Shown: positions 24,003 to 32,567, numbered from the stretch's first letter. The stretch is 33,502 nucleotides of DNA from Clostridiaceae bacterium (GCA_012728095.1 JAAYFU010000010.1:1-33502); one strand, 5' to 3'. Numbers and translations are program-made. Notes: generated by a model from the letters alone, not told the origin.

Positions 24003-25228
24003 GTGGCTGAAAACTTTCAGATGTTGATTCGTGGCTTAGGCGTCGCAATTTCGCCCATGAACCTCTTGGCCTGTATTGTAGGTGGTATCATGGGACTTAT
24101 TGTCGGAGCAGTTCCTGGGATTGGCGCTGTGGCTGGCTGCTCACTGTTGCTTCCCATTACATATAGCATGAATCCAACAGCCGCTATAATCATGCTTGCA
24201 GGCATCTACTACGGTAATATGTACGGAGGCGCTTACAGCGCAATCCTGTTAAATATTCCCGGTGACTCCCCTGCAGTAATAACCGCTTTGGAAGGACACC
24301 CCTTAGCAAAAAAAGGATTAGCGGGCAAAGCGCTCTATACTGCCAACTATGCGTCCTTTATCGGAGGAACGATCGGTATATTGTTCCTGACCGCAATAGG
24401 CGCTCCATTGGCCAGGATCGGATTAAAATTCGGGCCTGCTGAAACAGCATCTCTTATTTTTATGGCATTGACATCCATTGGCTGGCTATTGGGTGATAAT
24501 CCTGCAAAAGGGCTTATTGCTACCGGACTGGGCGTTATGATCAGCAATATTGGTATGGACGCATCTTCGGCGAATTTCAGATATACTTTTGGTTCAACTG
24601 ACCTGCTTAGCGGAATTGATTTCATACCCCTTGTTATAGGCATGTTCGGACTGAGCCAGGTTCTGTTGCTGATGAACGAAAACTCTGCGCAAGCTAAGGC
24701 GAATGCCTTTGCAGGAAAGTTAAAACTAAGAGAAAGCATGCTTAAGAAAAACCTGGTCCGCTCCTTTTCCAAAACGAGCCTGATTTCGTATGGGGATTGA
24801 TCGGTTCCATGTATATTGGAAACATAATATGCCTGTTAATAGGTATGGCTGCAATCCCTTTTATGGTTAAACTTTTAAGAATTCAAAACAATATTCTGGC
24901 GCCTATGATAATCGTTGTATGTATCGTGGGAGCGTATGCCAACAACAACAGTATGTTCGATGTAGTGGTGATGCTGGCTGCAGGAATACTGTCCTATTTC
25001 ATGCAGAAAAAGGGGATCGGCGTTACTCCTCTTATCCTGGCATATGTTTTGGCACCGCTCTTTGAAATGAAAGTACGCCAGGCCTTGGCAATCTCCAATG
25101 GCGATCTTACGACGTTCGTTACAAAACCCATATCTCTTTTCTTCCTGTTAATAGCTTTTACACTGCTAATAGCGCCTGTAATAGTAAAAACAGTAAAGAA
25201 AAAGACAGAAAAAAGGAGTTTAGCTTAG
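24003..25228 (+). pseudogene. tctA: tripartite tricarboxylate transporter large membrane subunit TctA, internal deletion and frameshift
   Basis: The first frame (GTG at 24003, AAGGAGGGG upstream) is normal TctA through about residue 255 (GLIVGAVPGIGAVAGCSLLL; YYGNMYGGAYSAILLNIPGD), then reads nonsense and stops at 24798-24800. The second frame resumes at about 24750 with KPGPLLFQNEPDFVWGLIGS and runs to 25228. TctA is normally about 500 residues; here only about 408 codons are present. The missing roughly 95-100 residues are the conserved second repeat expected between these points, including the family segment with PESANNA and LGIPGS motifs. This cannot be repaired by one base, so the gene is a true deletion derivative and probably cannot transport. 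Confidence 0.85.
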
Positions 25229-25229
25229 C

Positions 25230-26591
25230 ATGGACTATACATATTTATTTAAGAACAATGAAGGTAAGAAGTCCAAGATAGGTATAATCGGCGCGACAAG
25301 AGGATACGGATATACACTCCTTGCGCAAATACCAAAGGTGGAACATTTAACTCTGAGACTTATTTCTTCCCGTAATGCGGAACAATGTGTTGCCGTACTC
25401 AAGGAATTGGGATATGATGAAAACCTTATCATGGTATGTGAAAGCAAGTCAGAGATCATGAATGCGCCTGAGGAAGCGATTATTGTAACAACCGACTATC
25501 GGCTGACTGTTGAAAGTGATATCAATTCATTGGTTGAATGCACCGGTAATACCGCTGTCAGCTCAGATATCGCAATAGCGGCTATTAACAGGGGCATAAA
25601 TGTATATATGGTTTCCAAAGAGACAGACAGCATTTGCGGACCTTATCTCAACCAGCTGGCGGCTGAAAAAGGCGTGGTTTATTCACTTGTCAACGGCGAT
25701 CAGCCGAGAAATTTGATAGACCTGTATTCCTGGGCAAGGATTCTTGGTCTGGAAATCATTGCGGCAGGAAAATCCAGTGAATACGATTTCGTTTGGGATC
25801 CGGACTCAGGCAACCTTACATATCTTGGCAAAACCGAAAACATGCCGGATATGAAATCTTGCTGGAGATATGAAGGGCCGGGAACTCTGGATGCCCGCCG
25901 TAGATTGCTGGAGAATTATACCGAAGTTGTTTCCGCGGATCTTTGCGAAATGAACCTTGTTTCAAACATCACCGGGCTGGTTCCCGCTTCGCCCAGGTTA
26001 AATTATCCTATTGCGAAGGTAAGTGAATTAGCTGATATTTTCATTCCCGCAGAAGATGGAGGAATTTTGACCGGTCAGGGCGTAGTGGATGTCTTTTACA
26101 ATTTGCGCGCCCCGGATGAGGCAAGTTTTGCAGGAGGAGTATTCATAATCGTTAAATGCGAAAACGAAAAAGTATGGGAACTCTTGAAAGACAAAGGGCA
26201 TTTGGTAAGCCGCAACGGAAAATATGCCTGTATGTATCTGCCATATCACTATATGGGACTGGAAACACCTGTTTCTATAATACTGGGCGATTTCCTGGGT
26301 ATCGGGACCCATCCTGAATGTCGTCAGGTATCCGTGCTTACCGGCGTTGCAGAAAGAGACCTTCCCAAAGGAACCGTTCTGAAAGTCGAAGGACACCATC
26401 ATACCATTGATGGACTGATTCCGGAACTTCTGGTTTGTTCAGATCAAACTAAGAATGTTGTGCCATTTTACCTGCTGAATGGACTGGCTCTAACCCGTGA
26501 TGTGAAAGAAGGGGAAACGATCACCCTCGATACTGTCGATATTTCAAAATGTCGACCTTATAAATATTATGCTGAAAGTTTGAACATTTAA
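25230..26591 (+). CDS. homoserine-dehydrogenase-like NAD(P) oxidoreductase with C-terminal SAF domain (COG4091-like)
   Basis: 453 residues. An N-terminal Rossmann fold has the dinucleotide motif KIGIIGATRGYGYTLL (about 16-31), then VECTGNTAVSSDIAIAAINR and VYMVSKETDS, the pattern of the homoserine-dehydrogenase-like family. The C-terminus is SAF-like (ERDLPKGTVLKVEGHHHTID; LTRDVKEGETITLDTVDI). True homoserine dehydrogenase is not expected because threonine/lysine pathway genes are absent and the context is catabolic. The exact substrate is unknown; a hydroxy- or keto-sugar acid is the likeliest class. AAAAGGAG lies 11 bases upstream and the gene starts 1 base after tctA. Confidence 0.82.
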   Translation: MDYTYLFKNNEGKKSKIGIIGATRGYGYTLLAQIPKVEHLTLRLISSRNAEQCVAVLKELGYDENLIMVCESKSEIMNAPEEAIIVTTDYRLTVESDINSLVECTGNTAVSSDIAIAAINRGINVYMVSKETDSICGPYLNQLAAEKGVVYSLVNGDQPRNLIDLYSWARILGLEIIAAGKSSEYDFVWDPDSGNLTYLGKTENMPDMKSCWRYEGPGTLDARRRLLENYTEVVSADLCEMNLVSNITGLVPASPRLNYPIAKVSELADIFIPAEDGGILTGQGVVDVFYNLRAPDEASFAGGVFIIVKCENEKVWELLKDKGHLVSRNGKYACMYLPYHYMGLETPVSIILGDFLGIGTHPECRQVSVLTGVAERDLPKGTVLKVEGHHHTIDGLIPELLVCSDQTKNVVPFYLLNGLALTRDVKEGETITLDTVDISKCRPYKYYAESLNI

Positions 26592-26605
26592 GGAGGTTTG
26601 TATCT

Positions 26606-27649
26606 ATGAGTAGCTATTTTAAGAGAGTGATGGCTCAGACCCAGACCCATTTTTGGATAAACAATGTAACCCGACAGGAGGCAAAATTCGCTATTGAGCA
26701 GGGCGCTACAGGTTGTACCCAAAATCCGTCATACACTTACAAAATGCTGGTTCATCCTGAAGAAAAGGAGTATGCGATCAATATCCTTAAAGTAATATTA
26801 AAAGAGGAACCGGATGACACGAAAGCTCTTATCAAACTGCAAAGAGAGCTTGTAGGAGAGGTAGCGAAGCAATTCCTCCCCATGTATGAGGAAACCGGAG
26901 GAAAGTACGGATATATAAGCATTCAGGGGGATCCCTTTGACGAAAGCTATGAAACCATTATGGAACAAGCTCATTTTAATCGCGAAGCAGGCGAGAATAT
27001 TATGATCAAGATACCTGTAACCGAGGGGGGGCTAAAGGCTATTGAACAATGTATAGTCGAAGGGATTCCATTAAACTGCACCGAAGTGATGAGTGTCCAG
27101 CAGGCGATTGATGTCCTGGATGCTTATGACCGGGCGGCTGCAAAGACTAAAAAGGCGCCGGTAGTATACATATCCCATATTGCAGGAATTTTTGATCAAT
27201 ATATTGCCGGCATAGTAAAAGAGCAGAATATAGATATTTCCCCGGATTATATTTGGCTCGCAGGCAAAGCGGTGGCCCAGAAGATTCGTGAGTACATGGA
27301 TGTTCGCCAGACACCCGTGAAGCTTATTAACGGAGGAGCAAGAGGATTGCAGCACTTTACCGAATGGGTCGGAGGCGATGTTTCAAATACGATTAACTGG
27401 AAAGGAACTGCCGATCTGCTGCTGGAACAGAATCCTCCTGTTGTTAGCCGCTTTAACAATCCTATATCATCTGTGGTTCTGGATGAACTGGTCAATAAGA
27501 TTCCTGATTTCGAAAAGGCATATTTTACAGGCCGGTTAAAGCCGTCAGAATACGAGGAATACGGTCCTGTGGAACTGTTCCGTTCAAGTTTCTGTCGTGA
27601 TTGGAAGGGTGCTTTGAATATCATAGCGGATTTGAGGAAACAACTTTAA
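26606..27649 (+). CDS. transaldolase-family Schiff-base aldolase
   Basis: 347 residues. The fold-defining features of class I transaldolases are visible: GATGCTQNPS (33-42, the G-x-TxNPS element) and the Schiff-base lysine K135 in NIMIKIPVTEGG. The family active-site segments GYISIQGDP and HIAGIFDQYI follow. It is longer than the short TalC/fructose-6-phosphate aldolase group (about 220 residues). It should cleave or form a carbon-carbon bond in a keto sugar or sugar acid, probably acting on the product of the preceding oxidoreductase. AAGGAGG is 8-14 bases upstream. No kinase lies in the cluster. Confidence 0.82.
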   Translation: MSSYFKRVMAQTQTHFWINNVTRQEAKFAIEQGATGCTQNPSYTYKMLVHPEEKEYAINILKVILKEEPDDTKALIKLQRELVGEVAKQFLPMYEETGGKYGYISIQGDPFDESYETIMEQAHFNREAGENIMIKIPVTEGGLKAIEQCIVEGIPLNCTEVMSVQQAIDVLDAYDRAAAKTKKAPVVYISHIAGIFDQYIAGIVKEQNIDISPDYIWLAGKAVAQKIREYMDVRQTPVKLINGGARGLQHFTEWVGGDVSNTINWKGTADLLLEQNPPVVSRFNNPISSVVLDELVNKIPDFEKAYFTGRLKPSEYEEYGPVELFRSSFCRDWKGALNIIADLRKQL

Positions 27650-27663
27650 TATTTCCGTTATAA

Positions 27664-27696
27664 TTTCAAAAAGTGGCCGCCGGCCACTTTTTGAAA
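27664..27696 (+). terminator. intrinsic terminator after the transaldolase gene
   Basis: TTTCAAAAAGTGGCC (27664-27678) pairs with GGCCACTTTTTGAAA (27682-27696) around a 3-base loop. The T5 on the descending arm suits termination of the tct-oxidoreductase-transaldolase transcript; the symmetric A5 would serve the other direction. Confidence 0.8.
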
Positions 27697-27719
27697 AAAT
27701 TATTAATTTTTAATATAAT
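27691..27719 (+). promoter_or_regulatory. sigma-A promoter of gntR
   Basis: TTGAAA (27691-27696), 17 bases, TATAAT (27714-27719). The -35 box overlaps the end of the preceding terminator hairpin, making gntR and the isomerase a separate transcript. Confidence 0.65.
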
Positions 27720-27779
27720 AATCATAAAAACATACTACAGAAAAACTGGAAAAATATTCATCAGGGGTTATAGTAATAT

Positions 27780-28535
27780 ATGAGTAATAATATAAGCAAT
27801 AAGAAGAATATAGTGAGCAAGCTTAAGCTTGAACTGCGTCGCAACGCTGCTGATATACTTGCCGAGAGGTTTCGGGACCTCATTATACAGGGAGAAATTG
27901 AGGCAGGATATGTGTTTCCGAATGAGAATGATTTTTGCAAGGAACTCTGCGTGAGCCGGAGTACCCTGAGGGAAGCGTACAAAGCATTGGAAACAACAGG
28001 TTTTATCAGGCGCGTAAAAGGGCACGGCACAGTTGTCAATGATTTTTATGCTATCTCCAAATCCGCACCCTTTGAAGTCAGTGTAAAAATGTCCGGATTC
28101 GATGATTTGATAGAATTCCGGGAGATGATTGAATCAGAACTGGCCAAGTTAGCGGCGGAACGTGCGACTGAGAACAATATTGAAAAAATCAGAGAAGCCC
28201 TTTCCAAAATGAAGGAGAACTCTTCCGATATATCCAAGATTACCTATTATGACACAAAGTTTCATATGGAGATAGCATACGCTTCAAACAACAAACTTTT
28301 GATACATACAATGAAGAATGTTGAAGCCGCTTTTAGCGAAGGGGTGTATAATGCATTCCAGGTGGACACAGCCGCTAATATAGAACAGGCGATTATTTTC
28401 CACACAAATATTCTCAATGCCATAGAACGGCGCGATGCGGCAAAAGCACAGGAACTTATGCGTCTGCATATCAGAAGCGTGAAAAGCCGCCTGAGGATGA
28501 CCGCTGAACAGAATACCGGGACTATAAGGAGGTAA
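27780..28535 (+). CDS. GntR-family transcriptional regulator, FadR subfamily (FCD domain)
   Basis: 251 residues. The winged HTH spans about 20-88 (FPNENDFCKELCVSRSTLRE AYKALE region, then the wing GHGTVV). An all-helical FCD ligand domain (about 105-235) has the family Asp/His pattern for metal and acid binding (YYDTKFHMEIA; FHTNILNAI; LMRLHIRS). Such regulators usually respond to an organic acid from the pathway they control, and usually act as repressors. Likely target: the palindrome at 22308-22322. The ribosome binding site AGGGG is rather far (about 12 bases) from the ATG. The gene is followed 1 base later by the isomerase. Confidence 0.88.
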   Translation: MSNNISNKKNIVSKLKLELRRNAADILAERFRDLIIQGEIEAGYVFPNENDFCKELCVSRSTLREAYKALETTGFIRRVKGHGTVVNDFYAISKSAPFEVSVKMSGFDDLIEFREMIESELAKLAAERATENNIEKIREALSKMKENSSDISKITYYDTKFHMEIAYASNNKLLIHTMKNVEAAFSEGVYNAFQVDTAANIEQAIIFHTNILNAIERRDAAKAQELMRLHIRSVKSRLRMTAEQNTGTIRR

Positions 28536-28536
28536 T

Positions 28537-29364
28537 ATGAAATTTGCAGTTTCAATTACAACGCCGGAAGTACAGTTTAATGCCCCCATGGCCCTGCTTG
28601 AAGGATCCTTTGAAGAAAAGCTGAAAAAAGCGAAGGAATACGGTTATGAAGGAGTTGAGCTTGTAACCAATAATCCATCTGTTCTTAATTCAGAGGAACT
28701 TAAGGCAGCTCTTGCCTGTTATGGTCTTGAAACGGCTGCAATCTCCACCGGATGTATATTATCTACACGCGGTCTAACGCTGATTTCCCCTGATAAGGGA
28801 ATAAGGTCGGAATCAGTGAAACTTCTCGCTGATTTGATAGATTTTGCTGCGGAAATGAATACAAAAGTTTTAACCATAGGCAGTTTCAAGGGGACTGCGG
28901 CATTAGCGGGAAGTCTTAATGATGCTTTTAATTACCTGGACGAAGCGTTGTTCACTGTTGATTCCAAGGCAGGCACAAAAAGGGTAAAATTAGTTCTAGA
29001 ACCGTTGAACATAAAAGAATCGGATTTTTTGAACACAGCTCAGGAGACGATAGACTATATCGTAAGCAGAAAATTTACCAACGTGAGACTCCTTTTGGAT
29101 ACTTATCATGTTTTTTTGGCAGAAAAGAATCCTTTGGAGACATTCCGACTGACTGCGCCATATCTTGAGCATGTTCATCTTGCAGACAGTCAGCGGCTGC
29201 CTGTAGGTAAGGGAAGTATAGATTTTTATGGAGTAGAATCGGTGCTAAAGGAAATTGGATATAAAGGCTGGCAAAGCGCCGAGTTATCCCGTGGTTCATC
29301 TCCGGATCTTAACGCAAAAATCACAATTGAAAACATTAAAAATGCATTGACGAACCAAAACTGA
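28537..29364 (+). CDS. TIM-barrel sugar (phosphate) isomerase/epimerase, AP-endonuclease-2 fold
   Basis: 275 residues. A xylose-isomerase-like TIM barrel with a probable metal site E155 (LVLEPLN), D188 and H191 (LLLDTYH), H214 (HVHLAD) and E249 (QSAELSRG). Family members interconvert keto and aldo sugars, epimerise ketoses or isomerise hydroxypyruvate-type compounds. Exact substrate unknown. It shares a transcript with the GntR regulator (AAGGAGG upstream), so its level probably follows that of the pathway regulator. Confidence 0.85.
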   Translation: MKFAVSITTPEVQFNAPMALLEGSFEEKLKKAKEYGYEGVELVTNNPSVLNSEELKAALACYGLETAAISTGCILSTRGLTLISPDKGIRSESVKLLADLIDFAAEMNTKVLTIGSFKGTAALAGSLNDAFNYLDEALFTVDSKAGTKRVKLVLEPLNIKESDFLNTAQETIDYIVSRKFTNVRLLLDTYHVFLAEKNPLETFRLTAPYLEHVHLADSQRLPVGKGSIDFYGVESVLKEIGYKGWQSAELSRGSSPDLNAKITIENIKNALTNQN

Positions 29365-29381
29365 ATCACTTTCAAAAATAA

Positions 29382-29414
29382 TGAACCGTACGAGGAAAAT
29401 ATACGTACGGTTCA
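29382..29414 (-). terminator. convergent-gene terminator
   Basis: An 11-bp inverted repeat TGAACCGTACG (29382-29392) / CGTACGGTTCA (29404-29414) with an 11-base loop. Read on the minus strand it is followed by TTATTTTTG, so it suits the minus-strand gene best. Confidence 0.6.
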
Positions 29415-29453
29415 GTCCATTACTGATATCACAGTTTAAAGGATTTTGCGGTT

Positions 29454-30029
29454 CTAATACTTCTGGTTTATATAACTGTCAGTCAAAGATTTTCTTTTAT
29501 CATCTTTCAAAATGTTATTTGCCTTAAGAGCGTTTGCAATAACCTCGCTTTTTGTATGAAGTATCAGAAAATCATTGTCGGTCAACCCACCGGAAGTATG
29601 AAATGTGTCAATTTCAAGCAGAATATCGGGATCCTTGATTACAATCTCTATCAGTTTATTTTTTAGCTTATGGGACTTAACCCTTACATAGTAAGCTTCG
29701 GCTTTGAAATCGATAAGTCTCAACAAAGCCAAAGTTGCATTATCTTTTTTGTTATAATAATTCATAGACTCCGCCAGGTATGCCTGACGCTCTTTTTCAG
29801 TATTTTTAGGGTCGCGGGCAATCCATTGCCAATACTTGGCGCTGACATTGTAATAGTGATAATTATATACGGCTTTTTTTACATTGTCTATTTTTGTAAA
29901 AGGCTTGATGCCTAGACTTTCCATATATCTGTAATTATCTTCAATAAATTCGTTTTTTGTCAAATCGCCCATCTTGTACTGTATCAGCAAACTCTGCCTG
30001 TGTCTTAAAAACCGGTCAAATTTGTTCAT
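29454..30029 (-). CDS. DUF6648-like conserved protein of unknown function
   Basis: 191 residues from the ATG at 30029-30027, preceded on the minus strand by AGGCGGTG 7 bases away; the frame is open further upstream to 30194 but without a site. It reads MNKFDRFLRHRQSLLIQYK and is soluble, helical and Lys/Tyr-rich, with an N-terminal half (TKNEFIEDNYRYMESLGIKP; YNYHYYNVSAKYWQW) that I recall as the DUF6648 family of Clostridia. No enzymatic motif is visible. It is a single-gene unit between two terminators or promoters. Confidence 0.6.
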   Translation of the reverse strand: MNKFDRFLRHRQSLLIQYKMGDLTKNEFIEDNYRYMESLGIKPFTKIDNVKKAVYNYHYYNVSAKYWQWIARDPKNTEKERQAYLAESMNYYNKKDNATLALLRLIDFKAEAYYVRVKSHKLKNKLIEIVIKDPDILLEIDTFHTSGGLTDNDFLILHTKSEVIANALKANNILKDDKRKSLTDSYINQKY

Positions 30030-30052
30030 GAATAACACCGCCTGTATGACAC

Positions 30053-30081
30053 ATGATAAACAAATTTTAATGAAAAGTAAA
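30053..30081 (-). promoter_or_regulatory. sigma-A promoter of the DUF6648-like gene
   Basis: On the minus strand: TTTACT (30081-30076), 17 bases, TATCAT (30058-30053). A tandem 8-base repeat GGCCATGA x2 (30082-30097) abuts the -35 box. Confidence 0.5.
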
Positions 30082-30115
30082 GGCCATGAGGCCATGATAA
30101 TTGGTATGTATCTTG

Positions 30116-30145
30116 TTGACAGCTCAAAACCGGGTATGGTAATAT
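30116..30145 (+). promoter_or_regulatory. sigma-A promoter of the trpB gene
   Basis: TTGACA (30116-30121), 18 bases, TAATAT (30140-30145). It is divergent from the DUF6648 promoter. Confidence 0.65.
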
Positions 30146-30153
30146 GTATTAAA

Positions 30154-30198
30154 TTATATGGATGTTTTGCGCCGTGAGGGACGTAGAAATCCATATAA
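30154..30198 (+). promoter_or_regulatory. leader hairpin upstream of trpB
   Basis: A 10-bp perfect repeat TTATATGGAT (30154-30163) / ATCCATATAA (30189-30198) lies right after the predicted transcription start, with a 25-base loop. No T-run follows. No T-box or other known riboswitch element was recognised. Confidence 0.4.
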
Positions 30199-30252
30199 TG
30201 ATACCAGAGAAATGATTAGATGAGAAAAGGTGAGAAGAGAGGAGATTAGACA

Positions 30253-31617
30253 ATGAGTAAAAAAAATGTACCCTATCGTGTTTATTTGTCCGAAAAGGAG
30301 CTGCCCGAGAGTTGGTATAATATCCGGGCTGATCTGCCAGGTTTAAGCCCCTATTTAAATCCAAAGACAAAAGAACCCGTAGTGCCTGACGACATGAAGG
30401 CAATATTTCCTATGGCATTAATTGAGCAGGAAATGTCTGATGAGCGATTTATTGAGATTCCCGAACAAGTACGGGAGCTCTATCGGTCTTTCAGACCATC
30501 GCCCCTATGTCGTGCTTACAATCTGGAAAAGCTTTTGGATACCCCTGCCCGTATTTATTACAAATACGAGGGGAACAATCCGTCCGGAAGCCATAAGCTG
30601 AATACCGCGATTCCTCAGGCTTACTACAATTATAAAGCCGGAATCAAGCGTTTGGCTACCGAGACCGGAGCCGGACAATGGGGAACAGCTCTTTCGGTCG
30701 CCACTCAACTTTTTGGAATGGAATGCACCGTCTACATGGTTAAGGTAAGTGCCATGCAGAAGCCATACAGAAAACTTATTATGGAAACCTATGGCGCTAA
30801 TGTCTATGCAAGTCCGAGTAACCAGACTCAAACCGGCAGATCCGTCCTGGAAAAAGACCCTGAGAACATGGGAAGTCTTGGCCTTGCAATAAGTGAGGCC
30901 GTGGAAGACGCAGCCACACATGAAGATACTAATTATGCCCTTGGAAGTGTTTTAAATCATGTTTTGCTTCACCAGACAATCATAGGACTTGAAGCCAAAA
31001 AGCAGATGGAGAAGATTGATGAGTATCCCGATATGGTAATTGCCTGCTGCGGCGGCGGCAGTAATTTCGGTGGTATTGCGTTCCCGTTTTTACATGATAA
31101 GATCAGGTTAGGGAAAAATATTGAAATCTTGGCTGTTGAACCCGCGGCATGCCCCACTTTGACAAAAGGTAAATTCGCCTTCGACTATGGAGATGTGGCA
31201 CATCTCACCCCTATTATTAAGATGTATACTCTTGGCCATAACTTTATGCCTCCCGGGATACATGCAGGTGGCCTGCGTTACCATGGCGATTCCGCGTTGG
31301 TAAGCAAGGCTTACCATGACGGATTGATAGGCGCCCGTGCGGTTCATCAGACTGATGTTTTCAAAGCAGCAGTTCAGTTTGCCAGATCAGAGCTTATACT
31401 TCCGGCGCCAGAATCTGCACACGCGATAAAAGTTGCAATCGATGAGGCTTTGAAATGTAAAGAAACCGGCGAATCAAAGAGCATTTTATTCTGTTTGAGC
31501 GGACACGGCAATTTTGATCTCACTGCCTACGAGGAATACTTAAGCGGAAAACTTACAGATGTTGAATATCCTGATGAAATGCTGGAAAAAGGGTATGAAT
31601 CCCTGCCGACAGTTTAA
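30253..31617 (+). CDS. trpB: tryptophan synthase beta chain, TrpB2-type
   Basis: 454 residues, longer than ordinary TrpB (about 400) and with the extended N-terminus of the TrpB2 group. PLP lysine K115 lies in [11 protein letters not shown]; the substrate segment [10 protein letters not shown] and the phosphate-binding glycine loop [10 protein letters not shown] are present. It joins serine (or indole-derived precursors) to make tryptophan with PLP. No other trp gene is near, so it may salvage free indole rather than work with TrpA. GGAG lies 9 bases before the ATG. Confidence 0.9.
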   Translation: MSKKNVPYRVYLSEKELPESWYNIRADLPGLSPYLNPKTKEPVVPDDMKAIFPMALIEQEMSDERFIEIPEQVRELYRSFRPSPLCRAYNLEKLLDTPARIYYKYEGNNPSGSHKLNTAIPQAYYNYKAGIKRLATETGAGQWGTALSVATQLFGMECTVYMVKVSAMQKPYRKLIMETYGANVYASPSNQTQTGRSVLEKDPENMGSLGLAISEAVEDAATHEDTNYALGSVLNHVLLHQTIIGLEAKKQMEKIDEYPDMVIACCGGGSNFGGIAFPFLHDKIRLGKNIEILAVEPAACPTLTKGKFAFDYGDVAHLTPIIKMYTLGHNFMPPGIHAGGLRYHGDSALVSKAYHDGLIGARAVHQTDVFKAAVQFARSELILPAPESAHAIKVAIDEALKCKETGESKSILFCLSGHGNFDLTAYEEYLSGKLTDVEYPDEMLEKGYESLPTV

Positions 31618-31648
31618 TATTAACGCGTAGGTTATTGTAGTGTTTAAT

Positions 31649-31699
31649 AAAAAGGCGCTGTATCAAAAATGACGACCTGTTTTGAGACAGCGTCTTTTT
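31649..31699 (+). terminator. intrinsic terminator after trpB
   Basis: AAAAAGGCGCTGT (31649-31661) pairs with ACAGCGTCTTTTT (31687-31699) with one G-T pair. The stem can extend through TCAAAA/TTTTGA. Confidence 0.75.
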
Positions 31700-31751
31700 C
31701 ATGATAGTTTTGATTACACGACAAAGTATAAACTTTCAAAGAGACATTTAA

Positions 31752-32259
31752 TCAGTCTGCCTTATTAATCCATTCCAGTATAGGTACCAGGTTTTCTTCC
31801 TTTACAAGGGATCTGCTGTTTTTTATCATATCGATTGTTTCCAGTTCCTCGTCGGTTTTGAATTCTTTTTTTTCTAACTGCTTCAGCAGCGCTTTTGTAA
31901 ATATCTTCATCAAAAGTTTATAAATACCGGTTAACTTTTTTTCATCGTAACCACCTTGTAAATAAAAAGCTTTAGGGCCCGATATGTTATTCCTTCTCAC
32001 CATATCTCTTAACGCTTCTTCACCGGGCCGCCTCATGCCTACACCGCATACGGCTTTAACTTTAAACTCTTCAGCTGCTTTTTTGTAGCCCTTAATACTT
32101 GACGCACACAGCCACCCCATATAAATGATTTCATCCTGCTGACCGAGATGCTTTAAAGCGTCCTCATGTTCGTAAACAGGCAGTCCTGTTTTTTGTCCGA
32201 GTATTTCAGCATTTTTTTTTCGTATGGCCGGTTTTGGACTCAAATACAATAGCTTTCAT
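31752..32259 (-). pseudogene. flavodoxin-like protein, frame broken in an A9 run
   Basis: A start at 32259-32257 with GGAG 9 bases before it reads MKAIVFESKTGHTKK, then stops at once (TGC TGA) after nine As on the minus strand (32220-32212). With eight As the frame continues as NAEILGQKTGLPVYEHEDAL through 31752, giving a protein of about 169 residues. The FMN-phosphate loop SKTGHTK (S/T-x-T-G-x-T) lies in the first part, and a flavodoxin-like core (DEIIYMGWLCASSIKGYKKA) in the second. The shorter minus ORF from 32249 would lack the FMN loop. It may be an assembly error, a natural frameshift or a transcription-slippage gene. Confidence 0.75.
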
Positions 32260-32311
32260 AAATCATATCTCCGATTCATTTTGTAATCAGGCATGTGATA
32301 CCTGTAAATAA

Positions 32312-32340
32312 AAAATATTTGAATCTGCGCATAATGTCAA
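32312..32340 (-). promoter_or_regulatory. sigma-A promoter of the flavodoxin-like gene
   Basis: On the minus strand: TTGACA (32340-32335), 17 bases, TATTTT (32317-32312). It is back-to-back with the tRNA-Lys promoter. Confidence 0.6.
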
Positions 32341-32382
32341 TAAATACTATCCCGTATTTGGTTCATACTTAAGAAAAAGTTA

Positions 32383-32411
32383 TTGACTTAACCTGCGGAT
32401 TGCTTTATAAT
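32383..32411 (+). promoter_or_regulatory. sigma-A promoter of tRNA-Lys
   Basis: TTGACT (32383-32388), 17 bases, TATAAT (32406-32411), a near-consensus promoter about 76 bases before the mature tRNA. Confidence 0.75.
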
Positions 32412-32486
32412 GTCAAAGGTAGCAGGGCCTATACGGCTGTTTAAGCGGCTAAGCAAATACAATAAACTAAGAACTAATAAGTATAT

Positions 32487-32562
32487 GCACCATTAGCTCA
32501 GTTGGTAGAGCACCTGACTCTTAATCAGGGTGTCCTGGGTTCGAGTCCCCGATGGTGCACCA
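32487..32562 (+). tRNA. tRNA-Lys(CTT)
   Basis: 76 bases with encoded CCA. Acceptor GCACCAT pairs with ATGGTGC. Anticodon stem CCTGA/TCAGG with loop CTCTTAA gives anticodon CTT. D loop AGCTCAGTTGGTAGAGC and T loop GGTTCGAGTCC are normal. Confidence 0.98.
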
Positions 32563-32567
32563 GAGTC

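Noticed and set aside
24797-25228. A separate 143-residue membrane protein starting MIGSMYIGN
   Set aside because: It is the C-terminal part of TctA in the shifted frame; the true continuation begins near 24750 (KPGPLLFQNEP).
30030-30252. T-box riboswitch before trpB
   Set aside because: The leader is too short and has no T-box consensus or specifier stem; only the 10-bp hairpin is seen.
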